Positions 32,600-43,855 are shown, numbered from the stretch's first letter. The stretch is 64,000 bases of DNA from Thysanoteuthis rhombus (GCA_963457665.1 OY735212.1:8267850-8331849); one strand, 5' to 3'. Notes: generated from the letters alone by a model not told the origin. Made by a program: numbers and translations.

Positions 32600-33345
32600 A
32601 CCCAAAAAGCTTAGTTTTATTTTCTTCAACATGTAAAGAAGGTGTGAGTGGCATAAAGGCAAACGGCTCCGACAATGAAATAGGTAGGCAGCGTTGAAAC
32701 ACTGGTCGAGTTTTCTTACGTCCATTTCGCTTTTTTGCTTTGGGAAAAGGCATGACTACGTGTAAAGATTCCCGCTTATTACCCTCCTACTATTTGTAAA
32801 ATAGCAGGGTAGACTGGGCGATGTAGTGTTGGGAGGCTGCCAGTCGGGGAGAAGGATCACCCTGAATTTAAAACAAGTTAACTAGTGGCAACGTGTGAGC
32901 TTGATAAGCCGCTGCCTTTCCCCAAACCAGCATGGCAATATAATTGTGTAGAGATGAATTGGGAAGAGCCTTGGTTCGGTAGTGGACCACTAAATGGCTG
33001 CGGTTCCTGCTGCCAACGGTGAAACCAGAATTATTGTTATAAAAATGATGTGGATAGGTACTGGTTGTAAATGTAACATCCAGTTTATAAAACTTCCAAC
33101 CGAGAAGCAAGTATAATGTTGTTTCCATGCATTTAAGTGCATCTTTCCTGAATTCGATATAAAACTGTAAATTCCTACCGTCTACTTTGAATCCGATATT
33201 CTGTGAAACGGAACACGTGCAAAATAATTATTCCGCAGCTGGAGACAAAATGTGATTGAAATTTCGGAGTTTCGAATTGCTTCGGAATAGCATTTCCTGT
33301 CCATGTATTTCTAACCCAGATTTTTGTAGAAAAACAGAAAGAGGA
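32600..33345. other. Non-coding stretch, nothing recognised
   Basis: Open frames on the minus strand (for example 32868-33128) show no motif. Confidence 0.35.
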
Positions 33346-33367
33346 AAGCAGCGAAAAAGGCAGAAAG

Positions 33368-33682
33368 GGAAGAAGAAGAAGAAGAAGAAGAAGAAGAAGA
33401 AGAAGAAGAAGAAGAAGAAGAAGAAGGTAGTTAAGAAGAAGAAGAAGAATATAGTGAAGAAGAAGAAGAAGAAGAAGAAGAAGAAAGTGAAGAAGAAGAA
33501 GGTAGTGAAGAAGAAAAAAGTAATGAAGAAGAAGGAAGTAGTAAAGATGAAGGAAGTAGTGAAGAAGAAGAAGAAGAAGAAGAAGAAGAAGAAGAAGGTA
33601 GTGAAGAAGAAAAGAGTAATGAGGAAGAAGGAAGTAGTAAAGATGAAGGAAGTAGTGAAGAAGAAAGCAGTGAAGAAGAATA
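33368..33682 (+). repeat. GAA triplet tract with higher-order duplication
   Basis: About 310 bp of GAA with GTA, AGT and GAT interruptions. A unit holding AGTAATGAAGAAGAAGGAAG, TAGTAAAGATGAAGGAAGTA and GTGAAGAAGAAG occurs at about 33520-33570 and again at about 33623-33673, a ~103-bp higher-order period. One plus frame reads poly-Lys and another an acidic EEEGSSKDEGSSEEE pattern, but neither has a credible gene context. Pure homopurine strand, so able to form triplex DNA. Confidence 0.9.
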
Positions 33683-33689
33683 ACATCGG

Positions 33690-35150
33690 TGGAAAAAACT
33701 TGAATGAGAACAAGGTGGAAGAGAAGAAGGTGAAGAATACGCTGGCCAAGGAAGGAAAGAAAGGAAGGGACAGAAATGGAGAGACAAAGAAATGGGGAGG
33801 CTTAAAAAAATATCGGGAAGTCAAGCTGGAATAGAGGATAAAGTGAGAGAAAGTGACCAGATAGAAAGGGAAACAAAAGCCTGAAAATCGGACCACAGAT
33901 GTGCTAGTTCCCGTGCACTCTCAATCATATATAAAAAGGAATGGAAGTAAACGTAAGTTGGCGCTGGGTGGGAGCTTTTTCGGCTCTCCAGTGACGGCAA
34001 TCGAGACCAAATATTCCCGCACATCTAGAAACACAAAAAGGAAGAGTAGAAAAGAGAAAAGGAATGAAGAGTGATACAGATAATAAAAGATGAGGAATAA
34101 AGAGTGGATGGGGGATTGAGAGACTGGGGAGAAATAAAAAGGGTGCCTTAACCAATTAGATGCAAATGAAGAAAATTACCGTCATTGCAGTTCTATGGCC
34201 GACTCAATAAAATTTCCATTTTATGGTGATTGATGGTATCCAGTTCTATTTGTGAGCTGTACCGGCGTGAAGACCGATTGTGAACCTGTGAAAGATTGTT
34301 AGATTTGTGCCCTTTGCAAAACTTCTGAACCGTAACCCCGACTGTGCCCCCCAGGGCCCCGGTGCTCTCTACAGTTGTAAAGTTTGCAGATCTCACATGC
34401 CACCTCTGCTGTGAGTCATGGCTTATACATCTTTCTATGGATAACAAGCAGTGGACAAGGGCTTTTATCTTCTAGTGGATAACTATTACACTTGCCAACT
34501 TCCGCAGTTAACGGGCCAAGATATTGAGTGTAGAATGAAAACAGTGAGAAACGGAAGAAAAAAAAAAGAAAGGGTAGGAAGAGCGTATGACGAGAGTGGG
34601 TAATGAAAGAAGAAAAGAGGCAGTGAAGAAAAGGGGAAGATAGAGAGGAAATGGTGTTAGAAGAGAGATAAGGGGAAAAAGAGAGACAGTCAATAATTGA
34701 ACAACTGTAGCATTAAAATATGAAGTCACGTAAAAAAGATTCCATTGAAAAATAAGTATTATCAGAATAGATTTTATACGTCATCACTGGCGTTTTCCAT
34801 AGAAAAAACATCTAAAATAGTCACAAAAAACAAAAACCAAACATCTGGAAAGATGTATATTAGAGAGAATGTAGGTGTTATTGATGAACCAACCAAAAAA
34901 GAACAAGTGAACTCTTTTTCCAAAAATAGAAAAAAAAAAAATTCGGAGGGGATCTAGGGGAATGCTGATTCCAATTTCAAGTCTGTTGACAAAACAGTAT
35001 AGCCAGGAGCACAGGAATGCACTAACACACAAAAACGCACATATACATAGCAAGAAATGGAGCTTTTCGCTACCTTTTTCGATTTAAAATGTTTTGTCAT
35101 TCACTCACGTTTTCATCAAGTAGTTCTAGAAGATTCATCCAGAATAGAAG
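33690..35150. other. Non-coding stretch, purine-rich in part
   Basis: 33690-33880, 34040-34140 and 34530-34690 are A/G-rich. A small word (CTGAAAATCGGACCACAGAT with GTGCTAGTTC) at 33880-33910 recurs at 44400-44435 and, weaker, at 60605-60632, indicating another dispersed repeat. 34290-34400 is a less AT-rich patch without a recognised gene. Confidence 0.4.
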
Positions 35151-35154
35151 TAGG

Positions 35155-35585
35155 TCTGGTTAGTCATTCAAAAGAAACTGTCATGTGACCAACATCAATT
35201 GAAAAACAGGAAAAAGGCATGATCAATGAATGAGTTACTTTTATCGTGTTATATTGGGCAATGATAACGAACAAGTCGGAATTTTTCCCTGCTGGTCCAA
35301 GAGTAATGGATTGTTTTAGCATAAATTTACATTGTGAATCGATCCCTAAAGTCCAATAAAAATCTATTATGGGGAGGTAGTTTAAAGGCAAGAAAAAAAC
35401 CCTATTTTTTTCAAGATCTTTTGCGGAATGGTTCAAATTTTCAATCCTCAAGTTCCATTGATACATACTGTATACGTGATACACACATAAATAGCCAGCC
35501 AGTCAGCAAAACCCCCTTAAAAACTGAAGAAACCTATGTTGACAATTTGGGTGACAGGGCTCCCATAATAATCTTCATTTTAACA
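35155..35585 (+). repeat. Family A dispersed repeat, copy 4
   Basis: GAAACTGTCATGTGACCAAC, CATGATCAATGAATGAGTTA, GTTTTAGCATAAATTTACAT, a CTCAAGTTCCATTGATAC block, AAATAGCCAGCCAGTCAGCA and AAAAACTGAAGAAACCTATG with TTGACAATTTGGGTGACAGG. Near full length. Confidence 0.85.
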
Positions 35586-35904
35586 TCACTTTGCATACAT
35601 ACGTAGAAGGCGTGTAATATTTACATCGTTCGTGGGAATTACCACAGTAGATTGTTTTATTGGAATTATGAAAACGAAGTAAATAAATCTGACAGCATGC
35701 GTTTCATTGTGAAACCTCAAAACTATAACCTCAAAATTCAAATAAGGCGTGAAGGGTGATTTATCTAATTAGTTATTCCCCACAACAAAAATGTTCAGGG
35801 TTACATTTCTATTTTTATGAGATGATTTTTTTTTCAAGAATAGGAGCTTTTTGATGTGGAAATATCCATAATTATGCACAGGGATACGAAAATAGCCCTG
35901 CTCA
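35586..35904. other. Short non-coding stretch
   Basis: Nothing recognised between the family A copy and the TIR element. Confidence 0.4.
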
Positions 35905-36025
35905 TTATACAGGTTGGTGCAAAAGTCACTTTCCATTCTATAACTTGGTTAGCTTTTTCAACTAAAAGTTGAAGAGATTCGCCCTTCAGATATATTCATT
36001 TTGGACAAGGGAACTTACCTTTGGC

Positions 36026-36135
36026 TTATCATAGGATATCATATCCTTGGACAGAGACCTTCTCCAAGATCCACCAGACCTATCTATCATTGGCGAATAC
36101 TCTCTGAATTTGTATGGTTCGTAATGAACCTGGTT
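36026..36135 (-). mobile_element. RTE-like LINE 3' fragment, copy 6
   Basis: Plus-strand words GGACAGAGACCTTCTCCAAG, ATCCACCAGACCTATCTATC and CTCTCTGAATTTGTATGGTT are the complement of the last ~110 bp of the LINE. It lies inside the 35908-36883 TIR element. Confidence 0.6.
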
Positions 36136-36319
36136 CTCTGATTTCTTATTGTGATTGTCCGGGCCGTGCGGTGTTGGAAGCAGACCCTTGCGTTTGGATC
36201 CCTTAAAACATCGAATCGTTGGTCTTGAAGAAGAATTTCTGACTTCAGAATGGTGGTGATATGCTCTTCATCTTAACTAAATAAAATGGCTATATTCAAA
36301 ATGAAATTGAGCAGATCTG

Positions 36320-36738
36320 GTCGGTTGCTCAATAGAAATCGTTGCCTGACCAGCGTCCTTTAACAGAATGCAAAGATAGGGGTGATCAATCAAAAATTGG
36401 AAAAAAAAGGTTGATCAATGAATAAGTTACTTCTTTTGTTGGTAGGTAATAATTAAAAAGGCCAGAAATTTTATAAAACAAGCTACCACACACAAACTAA
36501 GGAATTTATTTAGCATAAACTTACATCGCAAAGTGAACCCTCCCAAAAACTAAAATATTTTTGGGGTTATTTGAAAAAAAATTCACAGACATGAAATGTT
36601 GAAATTTTCAGTCCTCTAAATCCATTGGACCAGTCTGTTTTCGCGACACACATATAGTTAGTCAGCCAGCCAGAGTCACTTAAAAACTGAAGGAACCTAT
36701 GTGGACAGATTTCGTTGACGATTTTTACCAATCTTCGC
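36320..36738 (+). repeat. Family A dispersed repeat, copy 5
   Basis: TGGTCGGTTGCTCAATAGAA, GGGGTGATCAATCAAAAATT, a GGTTGATCAATGAATAAGTT block, TTTAGCATAAACTTACATCG, CAGTCCTCTAAATCCATTGG, AGTCAGCCAGCCAGAGTCAC and AAAAACTGAAGGAACCTATG. A near-complete copy nested in the TIR element. Confidence 0.85.
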
Positions 36739-36885
36739 CCTTTGTTTGTTTTCCTCCTTACTTAACGAAGGGAAAATCCAATATCCAATATGTTCATTGA
36801 ATATCAGGAGCAGGATCATAGAACGGGTTATAGTAGAAGTCATTCAAGTTCTATGAGAGAAAATGACTTTGTGACACCCTGTATA

Positions 36886-38450
36886 AGTGATTCTCAATCT
36901 CTCTTTTAAAAATAAGCTCGTATGTTATTCGAAGAAAAAAATGTAAGAAAAAATGGAAAGAACTAATTGAAAACTGAAACAATTAGAAATACTTTTGAGC
37001 TTGAACGATTGAGACGATTAAAAACAAAAGACTATTTGAATTGGCACAACGAGGCTTATCAACAGCGGATTTGACGGTGTAATGGTAGGAATCATTCACT
37101 GACAAAATTGAACAGTTCCCCAATAAACAGAAGTTAATTGAAAGAAAAGTTAATTAAAATAATCAGTAACACATCCATTAGCAATGCTTTAATTGTAATC
37201 ATTTTTTTCCATCCTTATTTTTAATCTCATAGTAATATTCTTCTTAAATAGCAAAAACAACAATTAAAAGATATTTCTATCCGTGCATGAATTTTAACTA
37301 ATGTGTGCTTTTCAACAAATGGTAATTTCTCCGTGTCTTCTCATCAAATTTAAACAGAATTCATTTCTGTTTTGGTTCCCTGATGATAACTTATTCATAT
37401 CTTATGAAGAATCATATGCTTCTGTCGGTAAAAAAAATACAGCGTTGCCCATAAATGATTACGTCACTACCATTGAAAAAAATAATAGAAAGTTGATTTT
37501 CTTCTAAAGCAAATATAACAGGGTTTTGATATTTCTAATTGGAAATAACAAAACGTAAACGGATATTATTAAGTTTTATCCATGACCAGACTTTACCGAA
37601 TTCAAACTTTGTTGCAAAAAATATGAGTACGTTGAAGTCCAAAAATCAGTACATCCCCGTGAAAAACATTCGATTCCGTGAAAATTTAAAATTCTGCCGG
37701 GTTTCTTGTTTTTGATTTGTCTTTTTCTATTCAATTTTGCAATATTTTCAATTTTACACCAGAATCAAATCTAAAAGATGTTCAGCATCCTACAGAAATT
37801 AGATTCTTATAGCTAGATTTTGAGGTAATTTTGTATACATTTTTGATATTCGAATAACTAAATGACATTTTTTCATTAAAGATTGTTTCTGAAAGTATTT
37901 TCAAAAAATCATATCAATTCTGATGGATAAAAAAAAATGTTAGCAAAGAAAAAGCTCAGAAACTATAGACTTGCAACGCTGAAATGTTTCGGGGATGGAG
38001 CAGTTAGCACTGGAATGTCCGGTACTTGAACGGCTTTGTTTTATCGGCAACGATGATACAGACATTCTGGACAAACAATACCAAAATCTTGCATTAGTAT
38101 TTTTCAAATATAATTCAAGATAAAAAGCTCTATTTCTTTTTAGGTAACTCAAAATATTTTTTAGATAATTACTCTTCTCACAAACGTGGGTTACGGTGAT
38201 TCATTCATGCGTGTTACAGATACTTAATGTTATACTCGATTGGCGAAAGTGTGGTTTGAAATTTTTCCTATAGGAATTTTTTAATAAACTTATTATAAAT
38301 TGTTACCACAATTGAGTTTTCCCGGAAGTCAAAAGCTTCGGATTTCATTATTGCGAGTCCTTTTGGACTACTAGAACTCTAATTTCCCTAAACGACCAGA
38401 TTTACAATATCTGCTGATAAAAAACAAACAAACAAACAAACAAAAAAAAA
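36886..38450. other. 1.5-kb non-coding stretch, nothing recognised
   Basis: Very AT-rich. No repeat family, motif or splice-supported frame was seen. Confidence 0.45.
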
Positions 38451-38454
38451 CAAC

Positions 38455-38960
38455 AAACAAGGATGCTACAGGGTCAATCTTCACTCTTAATTTCATTCTG
38501 AATGAAGACGGTCACTTTCTTTTGTACATCATCATCATCATCATCAGTAGTCTTTTAACGTCCATCGTTAGACATAGACCTTCCCTAGGATTCGTCATAC
38601 TTTTCTATTGTGGGCGTCATGGAGCCAGTACTCTCTGAATTCGTCTAGCTCGTCTCTCCATCTAATATTCTGCAGGCCTCGGTTGCGCATGAAACCCTTC
38701 CCCCCAAAACTCCAAAACTATAACATTAATTATCAGAGATATAAAAGACCTATCGGTTTGGCTTAGTCGGTAAGAGAGCCACCTACTGTTCACTCGGTCG
38801 TGATTTCAAATCACGGTTGGGTAATGTTAAATTCAAATCCCTGTTTAGTTAAAGATTTTACTTCACTTAATTAGGTGAGGATGGTTTTTGTTCTTGTTGT
38901 TACGGTGGGAATAATGGACTCCAACTTCTGATTATGACCAGAGTTCAGTAATCAATGTCA
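38455..38960 (+). mobile_element. tRNA-derived SINE (family E), copy 5, split by a LINE
   Basis: The head part (38460-38528) has GGATGCTACAGGGTCAATCT and GAATGAAGACGGTCACTTTC. After the inserted LINE (38529-38705), CGGTTTGGCTTAGTCGGTAA with GAGAGCC (box-A-like, about 38755-38782), GGTCGTGATTTCAAATCACG (T-arm-like, about 38799-38818), a GGTTGGGTAATGTTAAATTC block, AATTAGGTGAGGATGGTTTT, a TTGTTACGGTGGG block and GACTCCAACTTCTGATTATG follow. The best-preserved tRNA-like half of all copies. Confidence 0.85.
38529..38705 (-). mobile_element. RTE-like LINE 3' fragment, copy 7, inserted in a SINE
   Basis: (CAT)n at 38529-38545 is the tail complement, followed by the complement of the last ~160 bp: TTTTAACGTCCATCGTTAGA, CATAGACCTTCCCTAGGATT, GTCATGGAGCCAGTACTCTC and GCCTCGGTTGCGCATGA. 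Confidence 0.85.
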
Positions 38961-39295
38961 TTAATTTGTTCAGATCATTTGAACGCTTCTCGATATAATG
39001 TTGTCTCATGTTTTCGCATTCAACGATAAGAATTCTGTTTGATCATAATTTTCTTGTTTTCTCCAAGACTGACTGCTCGGAATGTTCGATCCATTTCACT
39101 TATTTTTTTTTTTTTTTATTTCGATTAGTTTTATCTGAGATATCCTGAATGTTAGTCTGCATTCCGCCATGGCACCTATCCCAATGATCAGAGATATTGA
39201 TCCGAAATTAATTTGCGTACTTCGCATTATACCAAAGAGTAGCAAAAAGACAACTTTTAATAACGTATCCAGATTCATTGCTGTGGTTAATGTTG
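38961..39295. other. Non-coding stretch
   Basis: A T14-16 run lies at 39102-39118. The 39119-39295 segment borders family A copy 6 and may include some of its flank. Confidence 0.35.
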
Positions 39296-39755
39296 TTTGG
39301 TGCATCTTAGAAACCGTCAACCAAACTGTCAACAGAAGTGTCAACATAGGTTTCTTCAGTTTTCAAGTTGGTGTATCTGTCTGGATATGAATATATCACG
39401 TTCACTGGCTCTACCAATGGAATCAGAGGGAGGACAATCTAAACATTTACTCTTTATTATGTCTAGAAAAAAAGCATTTTCTTTATTTTAGAAAATTACC
39501 CCTCATAATAGGTGGCTTTTTAAGGAGGAGAATAATTTGAAATGCAAGTTTATGCTTAATTGATCTTTTTTGTCATGCTTGTTTTTTTTTCTTGAATTTA
39601 GAAATCTTCATCGACCACTGGCTAAAAGAGAGCAAGAGCTGTAACATATTAATTGATAACCTTTTTTCAACATTTTTGAATTGATCACCCCCAATACGGC
39701 ATGTTGCCTAAAATCGTTTGTCATGTGATTTTTTCTATTAAAGGAATAACCATAA
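39296..39755 (-). repeat. Family A dispersed repeat, copy 6
   Basis: Reverse-strand copy: plus-strand AGAAACCGTCAACCAAACTG, TGTCAACATAGGTTTCTTCA, GTTTTCAAGTTGG, CTGGCTCTACCAATGGAATC, AAGTTTATGCTTAATTGATC, TTTTTGAATTGATCACCCCC and AATACGGCATGTTG. The ends match the inverse of the 35155 and 36320 copies. Confidence 0.8.
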
Positions 39756-40615
39756 CCTGTTCTTATAATCATAGTTTAGACATTATTGGGGCTCAAACAT
39801 CGATTACTGAATGTTATGGAACGTTATTAAACTCTGAGTAAATGTGAAAAAGAATGGTAAGTCTGTGGACAACGTTGGGATTAGTTTTAGGCAGATAGCA
39901 TCTCATCTTCGACAACTGTTTGTGTCAAATGGGCATTTAACATCAAATTAGGAAGCAACAATCAGCATGTTCCGAGAGCATCTTCACACTTGTGTCCTGT
40001 AAGCATTCGGGGTGTGCATGTTCTGATGCTCGTAATGGGGTATTCTTTTTCAGCAGCTGGTGAGCCTCAAAATCCAACCATGAATATTTTATCCACGCCA
40101 CTAACGGAAATTACAGGAAAGAGACGAGTAATGACAGAGAAAATAGATTATTCATAGAAACCCCCACACAATCACTCGTTGCCTGTTATACACGTAATTC
40201 TTTTTAGTAGGTAACCGCGTGTGCTCAACACTCAAATTTTCTCCGGGATATCCCTTGTTCATTATTTGTATATCTAAGAGCATTGTATTGGTGAGAAGTT
40301 TCTGTGAGTAAGGGACTTGCGGCTAATTCTTAGAGCACGGACTGAACTGCTTCTATTTGTATACTGTAAATATTGAAGCAGCGTATATGAATATTGATAT
40401 TCACTGCTTAGCTTAGTTTGACTCGGGGACACAGTAGGGGGCACCTGTTGAGGATCAAACTCATTAGGGTCATAAATTTGTTATCGATCACTACACCGAT
40501 CAAGAAACTAAAGATTTCCTGAAATTATTCAAGTGTTCAGGTATTTCACAAAAACCCCGATGATTTCAAATAATCACTAGTTTAACAAGCTTACAGTAAC
40601 AGCTACAAATGATAT
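39756..40615. other. Non-coding stretch, nothing recognised
   Basis: No repeat-family match or credible frame. Confidence 0.45.
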
Positions 40616-40619
40616 TCTG

Positions 40620-41010
40620 AGTATTTGAAATTGTCAACTAAAAACCTACACCGAAACTGTCAACATAAGTTTCTCAGTTTTCAAATTGGTTTAGCTGGCT
40701 GGCTATGCATCATGCATACAGACCGCTTCACCAGAGCTAAAGGGATGAAGATTTCAACATTTATTCACTTTCGTTTTCTGAACCCCCTAAGTTTATGCTT
40801 AAATCGAATCTTTGATTCGTATCCAACAGCATTCAAGCTTTTCTCTTGAAAATTCAAACCTTTTTTCTGATCACCCCCCTAAAAAAAAAGACGAGAGGAA
40901 AAACATTCATCAATCATCCCATCACCAAATTTTCTAATTAATCATCCAAAACAAGGCTAGCAACTCACAGACATTGGTCACGTGAATAACCAGCCTTGTT
41001 TCCGTTATTT
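40620..41010 (-). repeat. Family A dispersed repeat, copy 7
   Basis: Plus-strand GAAACTGTCAACATAAGTTT, CTCAGTTTTCAAATTGGTTT, AGCTGGCTGGCTATGCATCA, AAGTTTATGCTTAAATCGAA, a TCTGATCACCCCCC block and TTGGTCACGTGAATAACCAG. Near full length, reverse orientation. Confidence 0.8.
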
Positions 41011-42515
41011 TTAAGCAACAGGAAATAGAGAGATTCTCCTAGTTTCATCTGATCTTTTTTCCATTCGTACATTTTACCCCGTTATTCAAAAGTAAAGCAC
41101 ATTATGAAACCTTTTGTAAGCTGAAATGGAATAAAATGATAAAATAAATACTATATTGGGAAAACTGTTGAGCATTCCCAGTTTCATGAAATTACTTTCT
41201 ATATCGGCAAGATTTAGGCTAGGCGTAACAACCTTACGATCTCTCTTTTGTAATACTTCAGGACACATCTTCGTAACAGATGCACGAATTACACGTATAC
41301 TTTGATTCGTGTAGTTGATTTGTTCCAAAATAGTCTATATTGTTCAGAACCACACTGCTCAACTTCTGTATAATTTGATGTGATTTTTTCCGGCTTATAT
41401 TTAGTTACATTAAATTGTACAACAATACCGTAACCATACTGCATCTAAACCCGCACTAATCAAAATTACACTATTCAAGTTATTGCTGTAAATCGAGACG
41501 AAGGACTGGTGCTTACAGACCTAGCTTAAAGCTAAGGCAGCCTTGGATCTATCGTAAACCAGAGTAGCGTTACGACAAACATTCGTAAAGAGGGGAATAC
41601 CAATATTTCTTCGGAATTTTCTTCGTATCTGCGAGAATTTCGAAATCATGATTGAGTAGATTTAAAACGAATAGCAAAACTTATAAACAAAATATGTCGC
41701 CGAATAAAGCAAGAAAATTGTCTGGTCCATAAGTAGATGCCAATTTATTTAAATAAGTAAAAGCAGACGTATGAATGATTCCTAACTCCCCGACCAGTCC
41801 CGGGAATGTTTTATGACTGTTACTTATCGACTTGTTCTAATAATATATGTAAATGCCGCTAACCTTTTGCACTTTAGACATCAGTAAGTAACATCTATAT
41901 TATTATAGGCATGAATAAAAAAAATAACTAAATCGGAAAATACTGATAAATATCTATTTAGAAGAAGCAAAGTAATTAGGAATTTGCAATTACGGTTCTG
42001 GTGGAATGGTGAATGGCCAATTGAGAAGGCATTCATTTTACTTCCAGCTCTTTAAATAATGGTTTTTAGATATCTATATCTGTTCGGAATTGCAGAATTT
42101 AAATGCTGGCGTAGACCCAGGGATAAGTACGTTGGGCCAGAGGTTGAAATATCTATACATAAATAAAAGAAGAAAAAAGTGATTGCGTCTTGTCAGCTAT
42201 TTTATACTGTTAAAGATGAAGTAGTAACAGAAGTGAAGTATTCTCAGTGCTAAACCATTCACTCTTCTCCATAGAATAACGGTGTAGCGCTTTTAAGAGA
42301 AGTGAGGGTATGCAGGGCTCTAAAGCTGGGTGGCTCATGACGAACTCTGAGCTTCGAGATTTTGAGAAAAAAACTCAACCAATTTCAGAGGCGAATTGAG
42401 ACATTATCAGATAAATATTTGGACACGTACTCGTTAATTTGATCCGCTGTATGTAGCTACAAAATACCGTTTCAGCTAATTTGAGGGTACAAACAAAAAG
42501 ACAAAACGTGAAGTT
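41011..42515. other. 1.5-kb non-coding stretch, nothing recognised
   Basis: AT-rich, without repeat-family matches or protein-like frames. Confidence 0.45.
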
Positions 42516-42525
42516 TAGTATTATA

Positions 42526-42711
42526 TAGAGAGTGAGGAAAGTTATTCCTACTTCCCAGACAAGTAAAGAAAAAGCCGTACCCACGCCTTCTCACGGTACC
42601 ACACCTTTGCCGTCAACCATCGTGGCTTCTCAACGACTAGACAATTTGTCACGATACCAGGCGATGTGTCAAAGCAGAGGATTAAGTGGACAGCCTCAGT
42701 CCAAATAGCGG
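42526..42711 (+). other. Unassigned open frame with protein-like composition
   Basis: From a weak acceptor-like TTATATAG, one plus frame reads VRKVIPTSQTSKEKAVPTPS, HGTTPLPSTIVASQRLDNLS and RYQAMCQSRGLSGQPQSK before a stop. It is Ser/Thr/Pro-rich and ordinary-looking but has no start codon, donor or recognised domain. The minus strand is open over the same stretch (105 codons), so at most one of the two is real. Confidence 0.2.
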
Positions 42712-42847
42712 TGAAGAATCGACGAAACTTTTTAAAATGGCGGAGGGGAAAAAAACACCGACAGAGAAAGAGTTCCATGGAGAACGAAAGTAATGATAGT
42801 AAATGCTGAAACAGATCACAGAAAACTGAAAAAGTAGGAAACAAGCC

Positions 42848-42911
42848 TGACTGCTGCAGTGACAAACTCTTACTTTAATTCCGATTGAAATGAATTGTGC
42901 AACTATCGTAT

Positions 42912-42974
<63 letters not shown>

Positions 42975-43202
42975 AGATATGCAAAACTTAGCTCAGTCGG
43001 CAAGAGAGCCACAAATGGTTGTGATTTCAAATCACAGTACAAAAATCTTAATTATCACTCATAAGTTTGGTTTAATATGTCTGGACAAACAGAGAAATGC
43101 TTGCTCTCTAAAATTAGGTGAGGGTTGTTTATGTTGTTGTTACGGTAAAAAAAGAAAGTCAACTCCTACTTCCAACTTTGACTGGTGTTTGACGATAGAC
43201 AT
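42848..43202 (+). mobile_element. tRNA-derived SINE (family E), copy 6, with internal (TA)n
   Basis: Head ACTGCTGCAGTGACAAACTC, AATTCCGATTGAAATGAATT, GTGCAACTATCGTATTGC, a (TA)n tract at 42915-42971, box-A-like TTAGCTCAGTCGGCAAGAGA with GCC, T-arm-like GGTTGTGATTTCAAATCACA, AAATTAGGTGAGGGTTGTTT, a TTGTTACGGTAA block and GTCAACTCCTACTTCCAACT. The (TA)n has grown in the TATAGTATA linker between head and tRNA-like part. Confidence 0.85.
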
Positions 43203-43615
43203 TAAGGTATAGAAATGGAAGATGAAGGGATATAGCCAAAGGAAAGTTACAAGGACATTAGTCCAACGAGGTGTCCACGTTCTGCCTGCCATTGCTACAA
43301 TGCAATAAATCAATCAGATCGTTTTGCTCTTCTCTGAATGATACCATTTTGAAGTGGCCATTAAGTTGTGGCGCAGTTCCGCATTGTAATTATATAGTGA
43401 ATTGCGCCCCTACGACCTTTGCGTCCTAGGTGACCGCCTAGATTCGCCTAATGGGTGGGCTGTCCCTGCATGAGGAGAAAGACGAAAAAAAATGTTTAGA
43501 ATACACAGAGAAAGTGAAAGTGAAAGAAAGAATTGAAAAAAGTTAAAAAAAAAAAAAGTAATAATCGATAGCAGACAGATTAGATGCAATGTCTTCACTA
43601 ACTTCCCCCACACAC
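43203..43615. other. Non-coding stretch
   Basis: A CTAGGTGACCGCCTAGATTCG patch at 43427-43446 is palindromic (CTAGG...CCTAG). Purine-rich from 43478 to 43560. No gene recognised. Confidence 0.4.
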
Positions 43616-43622
43616 TCTGAAT

Positions 43623-43855
43623 GTGTCAAGAATAGGACGGCCAAAGAGTGCTGAGCATAGCCAGATTAAGCTTAATAGGGGCCTGAAGCACGGGTCAAAT
43701 TACCCAGACCCCTCTCTAAAAGTTAATGAAAAAAAAAAAAAGAAAGAACAGACACAAGATGCGAGGATAAAAGGAGTCGTCATACGGAAAAGGGGAAAGG
43801 CCATTGTCCAGTGGGCTTATAACAATGGCTAATGATGATGATGATGATGATTCAG
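43623..43855 (+). mobile_element. LINE-like 3' end of a second family, with terminal stem-loop
   Basis: A 69-codon frame ends DARIKGVVIRKRGKAIVQWA followed by YNNG and a stop, and is then followed by (ATG)n at 43833-43852. The last codons form a 7-bp perfect stem, GCCATTG (43800-43806) with CAATGGC (43823-43829), around a 16-nt loop. A basic C-terminus plus a short tandem tail fits an RTE-type retroposon, but the sequence does not match the other LINE copies here. Confidence 0.4.

Larger units (their letters stand above)
35908..36883. mobile_element. Mariner-type TIR element (~980 bp) with nested repeats
   Basis: The left end TACAGGTTGGTGCAAAAGTC, ACTTTCCATTCTATAACTTG (35908 onward) is matched in inverse at the right end by CAAGTTCTATGAGAGAAAAT, GACTTTGTGACACCCTGTA (to 36883). 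Both ends are flanked by TA, the usual Tc1/mariner target duplication. The start resembles the well-known mariner terminus GGTTGGTGCAAAAGT. There is no transposase inside. The interior carries a LINE fragment and a full family A copy, so it is either an old non-autonomous element later used as a landing site or a composite. Confidence 0.65.

Noticed and set aside
33228-33896. 222- and 192-codon frames, the longest in the window
   Set aside because: Both are by-products of the GAA/TTC tract (poly-Phe and poly-Lys) with no protein-like remainder.
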